Positions 21,005 to 32,030 of a DNA stretch of 64,000 bases are shown in pieces. A program made the position numbers and the translations under genes. The number at the start of each line of letters is the position of its first letter. Position 1 is the stretch's first letter. Below the pieces are notes generated by a model, which was given only the letters and a program-made list of their open reading frames with translations, was not told the DNA's origin and searched no databases. The stretch is from Blepharisma japonicum (lineage: Eukaryota; Ciliophora; Heterotrichea; Heterotrichida; Blepharismidae). Location of the stretch: positions 558,001 to 622,000 of the forward strand of contig CATKHK010000007.1 of NCBI GenBank assembly GCA_949751835.1, given 5' to 3'.

Positions 21005-22117
21005 ATGGAGAGCATGATCCCAAAAAATGAAATTAAGCTACTTAAAGCAGAAATAGCTCATTTAAGCAGAATAATAAATGAGAAAGGAATTGAAAATGTA
21101 AAAGAGACCAAAAAATTAAAAGCAAGCGTTCCTAATACTCAAATAAGTCCCACTACAAATGATCTTAACAGAAAACTTGAATATATAGATGTCTTAAGAA
21201 ATAAAACAGCTGAGATCTTGATTAGACCAAACAATCGAGAATTAGAGATGGATTTCAGAGCAACTTGCTCAGCATATCAGGCCAACCCTAGTCTTCATGA
21301 TCCCCCCCTAATTCAAGCTTACCAAGATTATCTTAATGCTTATGAACAAAAGACATCTCTTTATAATTTTACACCAGATAGTAAGTTAATGATTTATAAC
21401 ACTGAAACTGAAACCAAAAAATTACAAGGCTGGCAGACTCTTAAACTACTATACTCTGTCACTTGCATAACTCAACTTCCAAATAGCAAGCTATTCTGTT
21501 TTGGTAGTGATGCTCGACGTTCTGGAATTACAGTTCTAATTGATGTGAATGGTGGAGTCGAAGTGTTTCCATCTGGAGCTTATAACACATGCTATTCATG
21601 TATCTATTTCAACAACAGCGTCTATTGCTTTGGATGATATCATAATAAAGATTTAAATCTATCCAGCAGATTTGATTTGGATCAAAAGCGATATATTCAA
21701 TTAACTCCTATGCCAAAAGCTGATTGACTTTGCAATAGTATAATATTTAATGGGAATATTTTGATTTCTGGATATAAAAATAGAAATCTTTTGTTATACT
21801 CAATTGATATTGACTCTTTCTCGACAATTCCTTATGAGTTTGCAGCAGATACAGGAAAGATATTGATAAATCCAGACAGACTGTATTTGATTGAATCCGG
21901 TGGTGGATCAATCTATGAAAGCGAAATTGGAAGTGATACAAATTGGAGAAAAATAACAGACTCAACAGTGTGAATTTCATTTGGCTTAATTTATTGTTTA
22001 TATAATAAAGGAGGAATATACATTGGAGAAAGCTCTTGGGGTGATTATGGCTACTACAAGTTTGATTTGAATGAAAAGAAATTAATTCTTTTAGAGCAAT
22101 GATGTGTGAATATTTAG
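21005..22117 (+). CDS. Kelch-like beta-propeller protein, 370 aa
   Basis: ATG 21005 to TAG 22115-22117, with five TGA-encoded Trp codons, so it appears as three fragments under the standard code. The N-terminal ~60 residues form a coiled coil (KLLKAEIAHLSRIINEKG). From about residue 130, repeated units of the form xLPNSKLFCFGSDARRSGITVLID, CIYFNNSVYCFGWY, IIFNGNILISGYKNRN, LIYCLYNKGGIYIGE resemble a Kelch-type propeller of about five or six blades. Many ciliate Kelch proteins have this coiled coil plus propeller plan. Partner unknown. Confidence 0.75.
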
Positions 22118-23038
22118 TTAGTTAAAAGTAGCTTTTAATGCTCATAAATATAAATGCAGATTATTGATAATGCTTTATAATAAATGTTATTTCTGCAAAT
22201 AATCCTGCGTATTTTCTTTGTTTAAAATCTTAACTCGCTCTCATTTGATTTAAAACAGCAAAATTTTAGAACTTTAATTAATATTAGGATAAGAACTTAT
22301 CTTGTAAAAGCTATTTATATTATTTTTCATCTGTAACTGTTTTTCTTCATTTTCTAATTTATGATGCCGATTTTTGGGCTAAATATTTGAAGAGAATTAA
22401 ATCTTGATACCGTTAAAATGGGATAGGTTAACGTTCGTACCTTCATATTAGTAGAGCTTTATTTTTGCTTATTGAATGAGCAAGAAAAGGAAGATGAAAA
22501 AAGTATCCAAGAGTATCTATCTATCTATTATGTATTTGCATTCCCAATGCAAAAGCTCTTATGAGCTTTCTTGAGTTTCTATGCTTCTTTCATACTTTCC
22601 TCTTCAACTTTTTTTTCTCGTTTTGACTGATCTTACTTTTGGGATTCTTGCTGGCTAGTTTGCTATATTTTTCTTTAGAGTCGACAAATATTTCCAAAAT
22701 GAGACGTCTTAAGTATTTTGCTGAGGAAAAGCAAATTGGCATGAGAGGAGCAGGCGACAAACTGAGAGAAAATCAAGAAACAAAACTTATGTCGAAGAAT
22801 CAAAAAGACAATTGGCCAAATTGCCACGATTCGATTTTTTTGGTCCTTGAAGTAATTTCGTGCTTTCACTTTTTTTGCTTGTAAAAATACTCTCTTGGAA
22901 GCAACAAATTTTTTTTGCTAGCAGAATTTAATTATCTTATATTTCTTTGATAAATACATAAGATAAAGTTTAAGATTTTATATTAAAGTCTATATAAAAG
23001 AGCCCGGTCTTATCTATAATAAATTATATAAATTTAAA
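22118..23038. other. Long region without an assigned gene
   Basis: At 921 bp this is the longest unassigned stretch. It holds an ATCT microsatellite (22515-22530) directly followed by two short hairpins: TTTGCATT/AATGCAAA (22535-22553) and AAAGCTC/GAGCTTT (22552-22569). Purine-rich and pyrimidine-rich tracts alternate between 22450 and 22880. Weak frames exist: minus 22521-22742 (73 aa, Lys/Arg-rich, one TGA), plus 22699-22884 (61 aa), plus about 22477 onward (K-rich, ends at TAG near 22655). None has homology I recognise, and they overlap each other, so none is called. A noncoding RNA is possible. Confidence 0.4.
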
Positions 23039-24382
23039 GTGAGAGAAATAATATCAATTCATATAGGGCAAGCTGGTGTTAAAACTGGAAATGCTTGTTG
23101 AGAACTTTTGTGCTTCGAACATGGGATAAAAAGCGGAAGGCAATCTTTAAGACGAGATGAAAATTGTGATGATAATATTACTACTCTTTTTGCAGAAATT
23201 CAAGAAAATGAATATGTTCCAAGATCACTCTTTATCGATTTGGAGCCTACAGCTATCAACGAAGTAAAAGGAGGAGGAAACGGCCAGCTATTTCTTCCTG
23301 AACAATTTATTTCTGGGAAAGAAGATGCTGCAAGTAACTATGCCAGAGGGTATTATAAAGCAGGCAAAACAATTATTGAAGAGAGCCTCGATAAAATACG
23401 AAAAATTGCAGAAAATTGCACAGGATTGCAAGGATTCTTACTTTTTGATTCTGTAGGAGGAGGGACTGGATCTGGATTTGGATCTTTATTGCTTGAAAGG
23501 CTTTCTGTTGAATATTCCAAAAAAATAAAAGTGAGTCTTGCAATATATCCTTATCCAAAACTATCAACTTCTGTAGTAGAGCCTTATAATTCAGTCCTTG
23601 CAACATATAAATTGCGTGAATATGTTGATTGATCTCTTGTGCTTGGCAATGATGCAATTTATGATATCTGCAATCAAAAATTAGATATAGAGCAGCCAAC
23701 CTACACCAGCATAAATAGGCTGATTGCACATGTCGTTTCTGGTATGACAACAACCATAAGATACGATGGATCCATAAATACAGATTTATATGAATTTTAC
23801 AAAAATCTAGTTCCATACCCAAGAGTACATTTTATGCTATCATCATATGCCCCTTTTATTTCACCTATGCGAGGATACCATGAAGATCCATCTGTTTTCG
23901 ATATAACGGACTCAGTTTTTGACAGGACACATATGATAGCAAAATGTGATCCAACGAAAGGAAAATATATAGCGTGTAATTTAATGTATTTTGGAGACAT
24001 AATTCCAAAAGATGCAAATGCAGCAATAATTAAAACGAGAGAAAAAAAAATGATAAAGTTTATTGACTGATGCGCTACAGGGGTACGATGTGGAATTAAT
24101 TATAATTTGCCAATGGTACCTCCTGGGGGTGATATGGCAAAAGTGATAAGATCTGTATTCAATATAAGCAATCACTCATCAATTACCCAAGTATTTTCAA
24201 GAATTAATAAAGATTTTGATTTAATGTATGAGAAGCAAGCTTTCCTTCACTGGTATTATAAAGAAGGAATGGAAGAGGATGAATTATATGAGGCAAGATA
24301 TGATATGGAAGCTCTTAATGGTGATTATAAAGACCTTGAAGGAAATTCGCATGAAGAAGAGGAAAATATTGATGGAGCATAA
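23039..24382 (+). CDS. Divergent alpha-tubulin A, GTG in place of ATG, 447 codons
   Basis: Full-length alpha-tubulin frame with three TGA-encoded Trp codons, including the conserved Trp21 position and [14 protein letters not shown]-binding signature GGGTGSG is intact and [10 protein letters not shown] carries the alpha-specific S9-S10 insertion. The canonical opening [13 protein letters not shown] is present except that the first codon is GTG (23039-23041). There is no in-frame ATG upstream back to a TAA at about 22964, nor any ATG at all in the preceding ~100 bp, and no 15/16-nt intron can supply one. Lys40 is Glu (ENEYVPRS) and the tail lacks a C-terminal Tyr (ends ENIDGA). First of three tandem, same-strand copies. 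Either non-AUG initiated or a silent gene. Confidence 0.8.
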
Positions 24383-24845
24383 ATAATTTTTAAATCATAT
24401 TTTTTGAAATTTTAATTTGTTTTTTGGGTGAGTTTTGGCTTTTATAACAGTAATAAGGTTCTTAATTTATAAATTAAAATCTCGAAAATATTAAATCTTG
24501 AAAAGCATTATTAGTTATTGGAGAAATATAGGTGTGACGCTTGGAAAAGGGCTATCTTAATATAAAGATTAAGACGAATTACTAAACCAACGTTATTTTT
24601 ATGAAAATGAAATGACATAAAAATAAAACGCATTAGCAAAAAGGATGAGTAGAATTTTGAAGCGTTTATAAGGATAGTTTGAGAAAAGCATTAAAAGAGG
24701 ATTTAAATCATTTTCAAATAAAAGATCTGTTTTCAAATAATTTAAGTCTATGGAAATAAGAAGAAAAATTACAAAAATCGATAATTGTTCTAATAATTAA
24801 AAACAATTCACTTACAATATTATAAAACGGGATGATAAAATTAAT
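24383..24845. other. Intergenic between tubulin copies A and B
   Basis: AT-rich 463 bp. I see no gene. An out-of-frame ATG lies 17 bp upstream of the CTG of copy B. Confidence 0.5.
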
Positions 24846-26180
24846 CTGAGAGAAATAATATCAATTCATATAGGACAAGCTGAAATTCAAGTTGGGAATT
24901 CTTGCTGAGAATTATTTTGTTTAGAGCATGGATTAAAAGGCAATAGAAAATTTGTCAATGAGGATACGCCTTATGATGATTACTTAACTACTTTTGTTGC
25001 AGAAATTCAAGAAAATGAATATGTTCCAAGATCACTCTTTATCGATTTGGAGCCCACAGCTATCAATGAAGTAAAAAGAGGAAAAAACAGTGAGTTATTT
25101 CTTTCTGAGCAATTCATTTTTAGTAAAGAAGATGCTGCAAGTAACTATGCAAGAGGCTATTATTCAACTGAAAATAGAGTAATCGACGAAAGTCTTGATA
25201 AAATACGAAAAATAGCTGATAATTGTACAGGATTGCAAGGATTTTTAGTTTTTAGTTCTGTAGCTGGTGGGACTGGATCTGGATTTGGGTCTTTATTACT
25301 TGAAAAACTTTCTGCTGAATATTCGAAAAAAACAAAAGTAAGTCTTGCAATATATCCTTCTTCAAAACTTTCAACTTCTGTAATTGAACCCTATAATTCA
25401 GTCCTTAAAACGCATAAACTGCGTGAACACTCAGATATAACTTTTGTGCTTGATAATGAAGCAATTAATGATATATGCAAGCAGTGACTATATTTTCATC
25501 AGCCATCCTACACCAACATAAATAATATAATTGCTCAAGTGGTTTCTGCCATGACTGCATCCATTCGATATGAAGGCTACTTAAATACAGACTTGCATGA
25601 ATTACAAACAAATCTCGCTTCTTATCCAAGATTAAATTTTCTGCTTTCGTCTTATGCTCCATTTCATTCTTCTGAGCGACCGATCTATCAAATTCCTACG
25701 GCTTCAGATATAACTGAATCAGTGCTTGAGGCTCCAAGTATGATGGCTAAATGCAACCCAAAAGAAGGAAGGGCTATTTCCTACAATTTAATGTATAGAG
25801 GAGATGTTGTGCCAAAAGACGTATCTGCATCAGTAGCTGCTGCAAAAGCTAAAGGTTCATTTCGCTTTAGTAATCGATTTCCAAGTATTTTAAAATGTGG
25901 AATTAACTATACACAACCTATGATACTTCCTGATAGTTTTATGGCAAATTTGTTAAGATCTGTATTGAGTATTAGTAATCATTCAGCAATTACTCAAGTA
26001 TTTTCGAGAATTAATAAAGATTTTGATGAAATGTATGCAAAAAAAGCTTTTCTTCATTGGTACTACAGAGAAGGAATGGAAGAGGAAGAATTTCGTGAGG
26101 CAAGAAATGATATAACAGATCTTGAAAAAGATTATGAAGAATTAGTAAATGCAAATGAAGTAGAGAGTTTTAGAGAATAA
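24846..26180 (+). CDS. Divergent alpha-tubulin B, CTG in place of ATG, 444 codons
   Basis: Continuous alpha-tubulin frame beginning CTG AGA GAA ([21 protein letters not shown]) at 24846, with TGA Trp at the Trp21 position and at 25485. No in-frame ATG is available before an upstream TAA. The nucleotide-binding loop is altered: AGGTGSG instead of GGGTGSG. The usual FVDWCPTGF region reads FSNRFPSIL, losing a near-invariant Trp, and GGDLAK reads DSFMAN. Lys40 is Glu; the C-terminus is ESFRE without Tyr. It is the most altered copy. Despite this it has no frameshift or TAA/TAG over 1.3 kb, which argues against a long-dead pseudogene. Confidence 0.75.
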
Positions 26181-26262
26181 TTTAAAATGTATAATTTTTT
26201 GTAGTTACAAAAAAAAATGTAATGATTTATTTTTTATAATTACGAAATGAAAATAAATTAAT

Positions 26263-27603
26263 CTGAGAGAAATATTATTGATTCATATTGGGCAAGCTGG
26301 AATTCAAGTTGGAAATACTTGCTGAGAATTATTTTGTTTAGAGCATGGATTAACAAATGACAGACATTTTGCTAACAAAGATAATCCATATGATGACAAC
26401 TTTACAAGCTTTTTTGCAGAAATTAAAGAAAACGAATTTGTGCCAAGATCACTCTTTATCGATTTGGAACCCACAGCTATCAATGAAGTAAAAAGAGGAA
26501 TAAATAAGCAGCTATTTCTTCCTGAACAATTCATTTCTGGCAAAGAAGATGCTGCAAATATTTATTCTAGAGGATACTCTTCAATTGGAAAAGAAATCGT
26601 AGTCGAAAGTCTTGACAGAATAAGAAAAATAGTTGAAAATTGTATAAACTTTCAAGGGTTTATAGTTTTCCATTCAGTAGGAGGTGGAACAGGATCTGGC
26701 TTCAGTTCTTTATTGCTGGAGCGTCTTTCAGTCGACTACGGAGGAAAACCAAAGATAAGTTTTTCTATCTACCCTTCTTCAACTACATCAGTTTCTGTAG
26801 TTGAGCCCTACAATTCAGTCCTTGCAACTCATAAATTACTTGAACACTCTGATGTATCTCTTGTCCTTGATAATAAAGCACTTTACGATATATGCAACTG
26901 GCAACTAGCTATTGACCGACCAACCTACACAAATCTTAATAATTTAGCAGCCCAAGTAATTTCCTCTATAACTTTATCTATGCGAAGTGGCGGAGCATTA
27001 AATGAAAATCTATACGAACTTAAAAATAACATGATTCCATATCCAAGAATTCATTTTCTGATTTCATCATATGCTCCACTATTTCCATCGACTAGCACAC
27101 CTTATGATCCAACGTGCTCAGATATAACGAGTCGTTGCTTTGAACCTATATATATGATGGCAAAATGTGATCCTAAAAACGGCAAATATATGGCAGTCAG
27201 TTTGATGTATCGCGGTGATGTTGTGCCTAAAGATGTATCTGCGTCAATTGCTTGATGCAAAACAAAAAGAACTATAAATTTTGTTGATTGATGCCCAACG
27301 GGATTAAAATGTGGGATAAACTATAAGGCACCTGATGTAATTATAGGTGGCGACATTGCTAAAATGCGGAGGTCAGGACTTATGATCTGCAATCATACAG
27401 CAATTTCAGAATTTTTTTCTAGAATTGATGGTGAATTCGATTTAATGTATAAGAAAAGGGCTTTTGTTCATTGGTATATAGCTGAAGGAATGGAAGAAGG
27501 TGAATTCACAGAAGCTAGAGAAGATTCAGAAGCACTCGAAGCTGATTATAAAGAGTGCGCATCAGATACTCTTGAAGAAAATACACCTGAGGAAGAAAGT
27601 TAA
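26263..27603 (+). CDS. Divergent alpha-tubulin C, CTG in place of ATG, 446 codons
   Basis: Continuous alpha-tubulin frame beginning CTG AGA GAA at 26263 ([21 protein letters not shown]). Intact GGGTGSG and [11 protein letters not shown], and a good C-terminal helix ([30 protein letters not shown]). TGA encodes Trp at three sites. The 16 bases before the CTG nearly match those of copy B (AATTAATCTGAGAG), so the flank was duplicated with the gene. The nearest upstream ATG is out of frame. Lys40 is Glu, and the tail ends EEES. The closest of the three tandem copies to canonical sequence in the C-terminal half. Confidence 0.78.
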
Positions 27604-27725
27604 TTAACTGCTATCTAAAATATCTTCCTATTAATATCATTGGCTAATAACTTACTTTGTGATATGCTAAAATTTTGACTTAAAATTATAAATTAGTCAA
27701 ATAAGATAAATAAGTTACAATTATA

Positions 27726-29075
27726 TTAATAGTGCTCATAATCTATATCTTCCTCAGGTTGCACAGTTTCAGCTGAAATCTCTTCATAGTCTCTTTCCAA
27801 AGCAGCCAGGTTTTCTCTCATTTCACTAAATTCTCCTTCAGACATTCCTTCTCCAACAAATCAATGGACAAAAGCCCTCTTTGCATACATTAAGTCAAAT
27901 TTATGCGAAATTTTTTCAAAAACTTCTTTAATAGCTGAAGAATTGCTAATCATAGTAGCTGACCTAGGAGTTTTAGCTAAATCACCTCCTGGTACCACAG
28001 TTGAAATCTGGTTGTTTATTCCACATTTAAATCCAGTTGGGCACCAATCTACAAAACTCACAGTCTTTTTAGCTTTTATTGTATCAATTGCCGAATAAAC
28101 TTCTTTAGGCACAACATCACCTCTATATGTTAAGCAGCAAGCAATATATTTACCATTTGTAGGGTTGCATTTTACCATCATTGATGAAGGCTCAAAAGCT
28201 GCTTCAGTGATATCATAAACAGATAATGCTTCATGATATGCTTTTTCTGCAGAAATAAAAGGTGCATAAGATGAAAGCATAAAATGTACCCTAGGAAATG
28301 GTACTAAATTCGTTTCAAATTGATTTATATCTAAACTTAAACTGCCTTCAAATCTTAATGGAGCAGTAAGCGAAGAAATTACTTGAGCTATTAGCCTGTT
28401 TAAATTTGTGTAGCTGGGAGATTCAACACTAAGGTGGCTTTGGCAGATATCATAAATCGCTTCATTATCAAATGCAATTGCGACATTTAAATGCTCAATT
28501 GCAATGTGTGTAAAATATGTAGCATTATATGGCTCCACCACAATACAGGAAATATGGGGAGCAGGATACACTAAAAATCCTATCTTTGGGAGTTTATAAT
28601 AAACAGATAATCTTTCCAATAGTAATGATCCGAATCCTGAGCCTGTTCCTCCTCCTATTGAATTAAATACAAAAAATCCTTGAAGCTTCTCACAGGATTC
28701 AGCTAATTTTTGAATTTTTTCACAGCAAATATCAATAATTTCTTTTCCCAATGTATAATGACCTTTTGTGTAAAGATTTGCAGAGTCTTCTTTTGAGTTA
28801 ATTAATGAGTCAGAATTGAATAGATTTTTATATGTGCCAGTTCTTATTTCGTCAATTACAGTTGGCTCTAAGTCTATAAATAGGCTGCGAGGGACATAGT
28901 TTCCTGATTTGGTTTCAGAAAAAAGGGTGTTAAAACTGTTGTCAGAGATATTATTTGAGGAATCATCCATCTTACCATCAGGAGTAATTCTGTGCTCAAG
29001 ACAAAAGAGTTCTCAACAGGAGTTTCCAATTTGTAGTCCTGCCTGGCCAATGTGAATAGATATAACTTCTTTCAT
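27726..29075 (-). CDS. Divergent alpha-tubulin D, normal ATG, 449 aa
   Basis: The only cluster member with an ATG (29075: [13 protein letters not shown]). It is convergent with copy C and divergent from the coiled-coil gene at 29224. Two TGA codons are Trp (Trp21 position and VHW near the C-terminus). [27 protein letters not shown] and [15 protein letters not shown] are canonical alpha. Notable changes: the residue aligned with catalytic Glu254 of alpha-tubulin is Gln (codon at 28320-28322, in DINQFETNL instead of DxTEFQTNL); Lys40 is Asn (TKSGNYVPR). The tail ends DIDYEHY, so it does keep a terminal Tyr. Probably an expressed specialised isotype. Confidence 0.9.
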
Positions 29076-29223
29076 AAAAAAAATAAGATTTTCACCAATT
29101 AATATTTTCAAAATCATCTATACTCTATAATCTTTAATTATTTTACTATTTTACTGTATTGTAAAGAAACAATAATATCACTCAAGTTGCACATTTATAA
29201 AGAGACGTTAATTATTATATTTA

Positions 29224-30627
29224 ATGGAAAACCGTCGCTATCTTCAACATAAAAATGATGGAGAATGGGCAGCTGTAATTAATGCTCAAGCTGCCACTAC
29301 TAAATTTTTGCAAGAAGAAGAAAAGCAACTTCAAGCGCTTTCCAAAAAACTTTACAAAGAAGAGTTAGATCGACAAATTCGTGAAAAAGTTTCCAATAAA
29401 ATGCAAACTCTTGAAGAGCTCAACAAAGAACGCCAATTTTTATCTGCCCAACAAATCGCAATGCAAAATTTCGAAGCAAGACGAAGAAATGAAGACAAAT
29501 CATTCCAAAATATTTTTTCTAAAGAATATTCAAATGAAATTAGTGAAAAACAAAGAAAAATAAATCAAGAGCGAGAAGCTGCTATGCTTAAAGAACAAGA
29601 AAGAATAAGAAAGGCACAGTTTGATTTAGAGTTTGAGCAGCAGAGGATGATAGAAAATAAGATGAGATCAATTAGCTTAGAAAGGGAAGCTTTAATGAAG
29701 CAGCAAGAAGAAAAAAGGCGACTCCAAGAATCAAAAGAAGCTGAAAAATACAAAGACAAAATAGAAATCGAGAGAAATATGAAAGAGATGGAAGCTAAAG
29801 AGAGAGCCTTTAGAGATTTTTATAACAAAAGATTAGAGGAACAAGAAAGAAAATTCAGAAATTATAGAGCTATTCCAAACGAAAAAGGGGTATATGAGAC
29901 AGAAATGAGGAATAAAGAATGAGAAAGGATTGTGCTAGAGCGAGCTGCTTTAAAAGAACAATTTGAAAGAAATATGAAAGATAAAGCTTTGAGTGACATG
30001 AAAACTGAATTAAATCGTCAAATTGATGCCAGAAAAAGAGAAAAAGAGCTTGAATACTTAGAAAGCATTAGGGAACAAGAAAGAGCAAGAAATAATGCCA
30101 GACAAGTGGAGTTTCAAAGTGCAGTTGAAAATGAAAGACGAATGAGAGAAAAACGAGAGCTTCAAGAAGCCTTAGAAAAACAATTAACTGAAAAGCAGAA
30201 GAATTTTAGAACACAAGAAGAAATGGATGAGATTGAAAGGAGATATAACATGAATATATTAAAAAGCATTGAAAAACAAAATAAAATTGCTTTTCCTGGA
30301 GTCCCTGGAATTCATAGTACTGAATCACCAATAAAGCAGCAATTCGCTAAAGTTTATCTTAATAAGGGTTATGAAACGACAGAATCTTCAGAAAGAGTTT
30401 CGGTAAACCAATCATATGAAAATGGAAGGAGGGTTTCCAGGTCAGTGGGTGGAGATCCTATCAACAGGAAAAATGTTTTTTATTGGCCTGATCCTAATCA
30501 GCATAACCCTATCACAAATCCTATTGGATCAAATGGGCCACGGATATTGCCAGGTCAAAGACTTCCAAAAGGAAATAATGGTTCTCGCTCAAAACTTGCT
30601 GTAGCTGCTAATTCTATATTTGGATAA
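29224..30627 (+). CDS. Charged coiled-coil protein, 467 aa
   Basis: ATG 29224 to TAA 30625-30627 with one TGA Trp (29920). Residues about 20-350 are a long, highly charged helix rich in Glu/Lys/Arg/Gln (QEEEKQLQALSKKLYKEELDRQIREK; IEIERNMKEMEAKERAFRDFYNKRLEEQERKFRNY), like trichohyalin-type and ciliary CFAP proteins. The C-terminal ~110 residues are Pro/Asn/Gly-rich (YWPDPNQHNPITNP; GPRILPGQRLPKG). It shares a 148-bp divergent promoter with alpha-tubulin D, consistent with, though not proof of, a ciliary role. Confidence 0.8.
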
Positions 30628-31119
30628 TACTAATAATTAATGCAAATTTTGCAATAATTTATTTTTAAATTAAAGAATAGAAGACTCAATTTATAAGTTT
30701 AATGCTTTCTAAAACCCAGCTTGGGCTGCAATAGATATAACTCCGCTAGAAAGAAGAGCTAATATCAAATTTTCTGCATTATTTTTATAAAATTGCATCA
30801 CATAGATTTATGAAGTGAATATTCATTAAGAGAGGTTGCGAAGGTAGAAAATAAGAAAAAATAATTAAACTGAAATATAGGAATGCTGAGGCTAAGTGTT
30901 AAAGTAAAAAATGTTTTCCCAAATAGTGTGGGTCCCCTTTAATTTCAATATAAAATGCAATATAATAGCATTAATGTTCTAAATTTTGCATAAGCTTGAA
31001 ATAGTTACAATCATTTTTAAAATAAGCATAAGTGTCAAAACTTAATTAATATTTAAATAAAAAATACTGGCAATAAGCAGCCTAAGATTATAACCAAACA
31101 AGCAATATTATTTTTATAG
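30628..31119. other. Intergenic between convergent genes
   Basis: AT-rich 492 bp between the 3' ends of the coiled-coil gene and the PAP2-type gene. No frame, tRNA or repeat recognised. Confidence 0.5.
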
Positions 31120-31890
31120 CTATAACTGTAATTTATTATAAGTCCCCTGGGAGTCTTTGTATCCGCCCCATCGATCTAGATAAGGAGAAACCCACCCTGA
31201 AATAATCCAAAAATAGTGCGCAAAAACTATCCCTGCAAACATGTCAACTGCATAGTGTGCTCTAAGTACCAATAGCACAAAAAATTCAAAAAATGCTGTA
31301 AAAATCGACAAATACATCAAGAATCGATTTCCTTCATGTCTATTCTCCAACGCACAGAATACCATGACTCCTACATGCCCTGAATAGAAAAAATCAGTTG
31401 TTCGAAGATATGTGACTGTTATAGATGGGATTCCTGGATAGTCCCACAAGTTATCATCAGGGAATTTCATTATAAATACACTCTGAATTAGTGTCCTAGT
31501 CAAATAGAACGACACAAATCATATCAAAGGCCTCCAGGATTTACCCCACAAGATGTACCGGACTGAGAAAATGAATAGAATTGAGTCAATCAGGGCTGAT
31601 GACAAAATCATCATCCCATGCTTTATTCCTTCATTTTCTTCGAAATATTTATTAAGTGGCTGAGTGGCGACGAAAAAGCCATCCCACATGCATTCAGTTT
31701 CGGTTTTCTGCACTGCCATTCCTGTCACTGCATTTGTGATTGAAAAAATTACAAGAGAAACCATGACTGTCATCCTGACCCCAAACATTATCTTTTTAGT
31801 TGGCATACTAAAATTATTTTCTTCTAATAATCTTTTGTATCTGTAATATCGCTGTTGCAGCTCTCCTGTAAGAAGTCCTTTATCTGCCAT
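31120..31890 (-). CDS. PAP2-type membrane lipid enzyme (PDCT/sphingomyelin-synthase-like), 256 aa
   Basis: ATG 31890 to TAG 31120-31122 with one TGA Trp (31519). About six membrane segments. The lumenal catalytic triad of the PAP2_C group is visible: FFYSGHVGVMVF supplies His, and LRAHYAVDMFAGIVFAHYFW supplies His and Asp. This pattern occurs in sphingomyelin synthases and plant phosphatidylcholine:diacylglycerol cholinephosphotransferase, which transfer phosphocholine between lipids. The SGHV and RxHYxxDxxxG spacing is closest in feel to PDCT. The N-terminal ~40 residues are cytosolic. Substrate cannot be read from the sequence. Located in ER or Golgi by family. Confidence 0.75.
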
Positions 31891-32030
31891 AATAAAAAGA
31901 AGCCAATTATTATGCTTTATCAGTTAATGTTAAAATTTTATTTTTTAATACAAGTTTATTAAGGATTATTACAAATATTAATGGCAATTAGAACAGCTTA
32001 GTGGTTGTAATTATCTCAAAGTCTTAAGGA

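Noticed and set aside
22639-22884. Plus-strand 81-aa frame and overlapping minus-strand 73-aa Lys-rich frame
   Set aside because: They overlap on opposite strands, have no recognised homology, and the plus frame begins at TTG; neither can be preferred from sequence alone.
23020-23045. A tiny first exon supplying the ATG of tubulin copy A
   Set aside because: No GT lies 15 or 16 bases before any AG next to AGAGAAATA, and no ATG occurs in the preceding ~100 bp; copies B and C have no AG before the CTG either.
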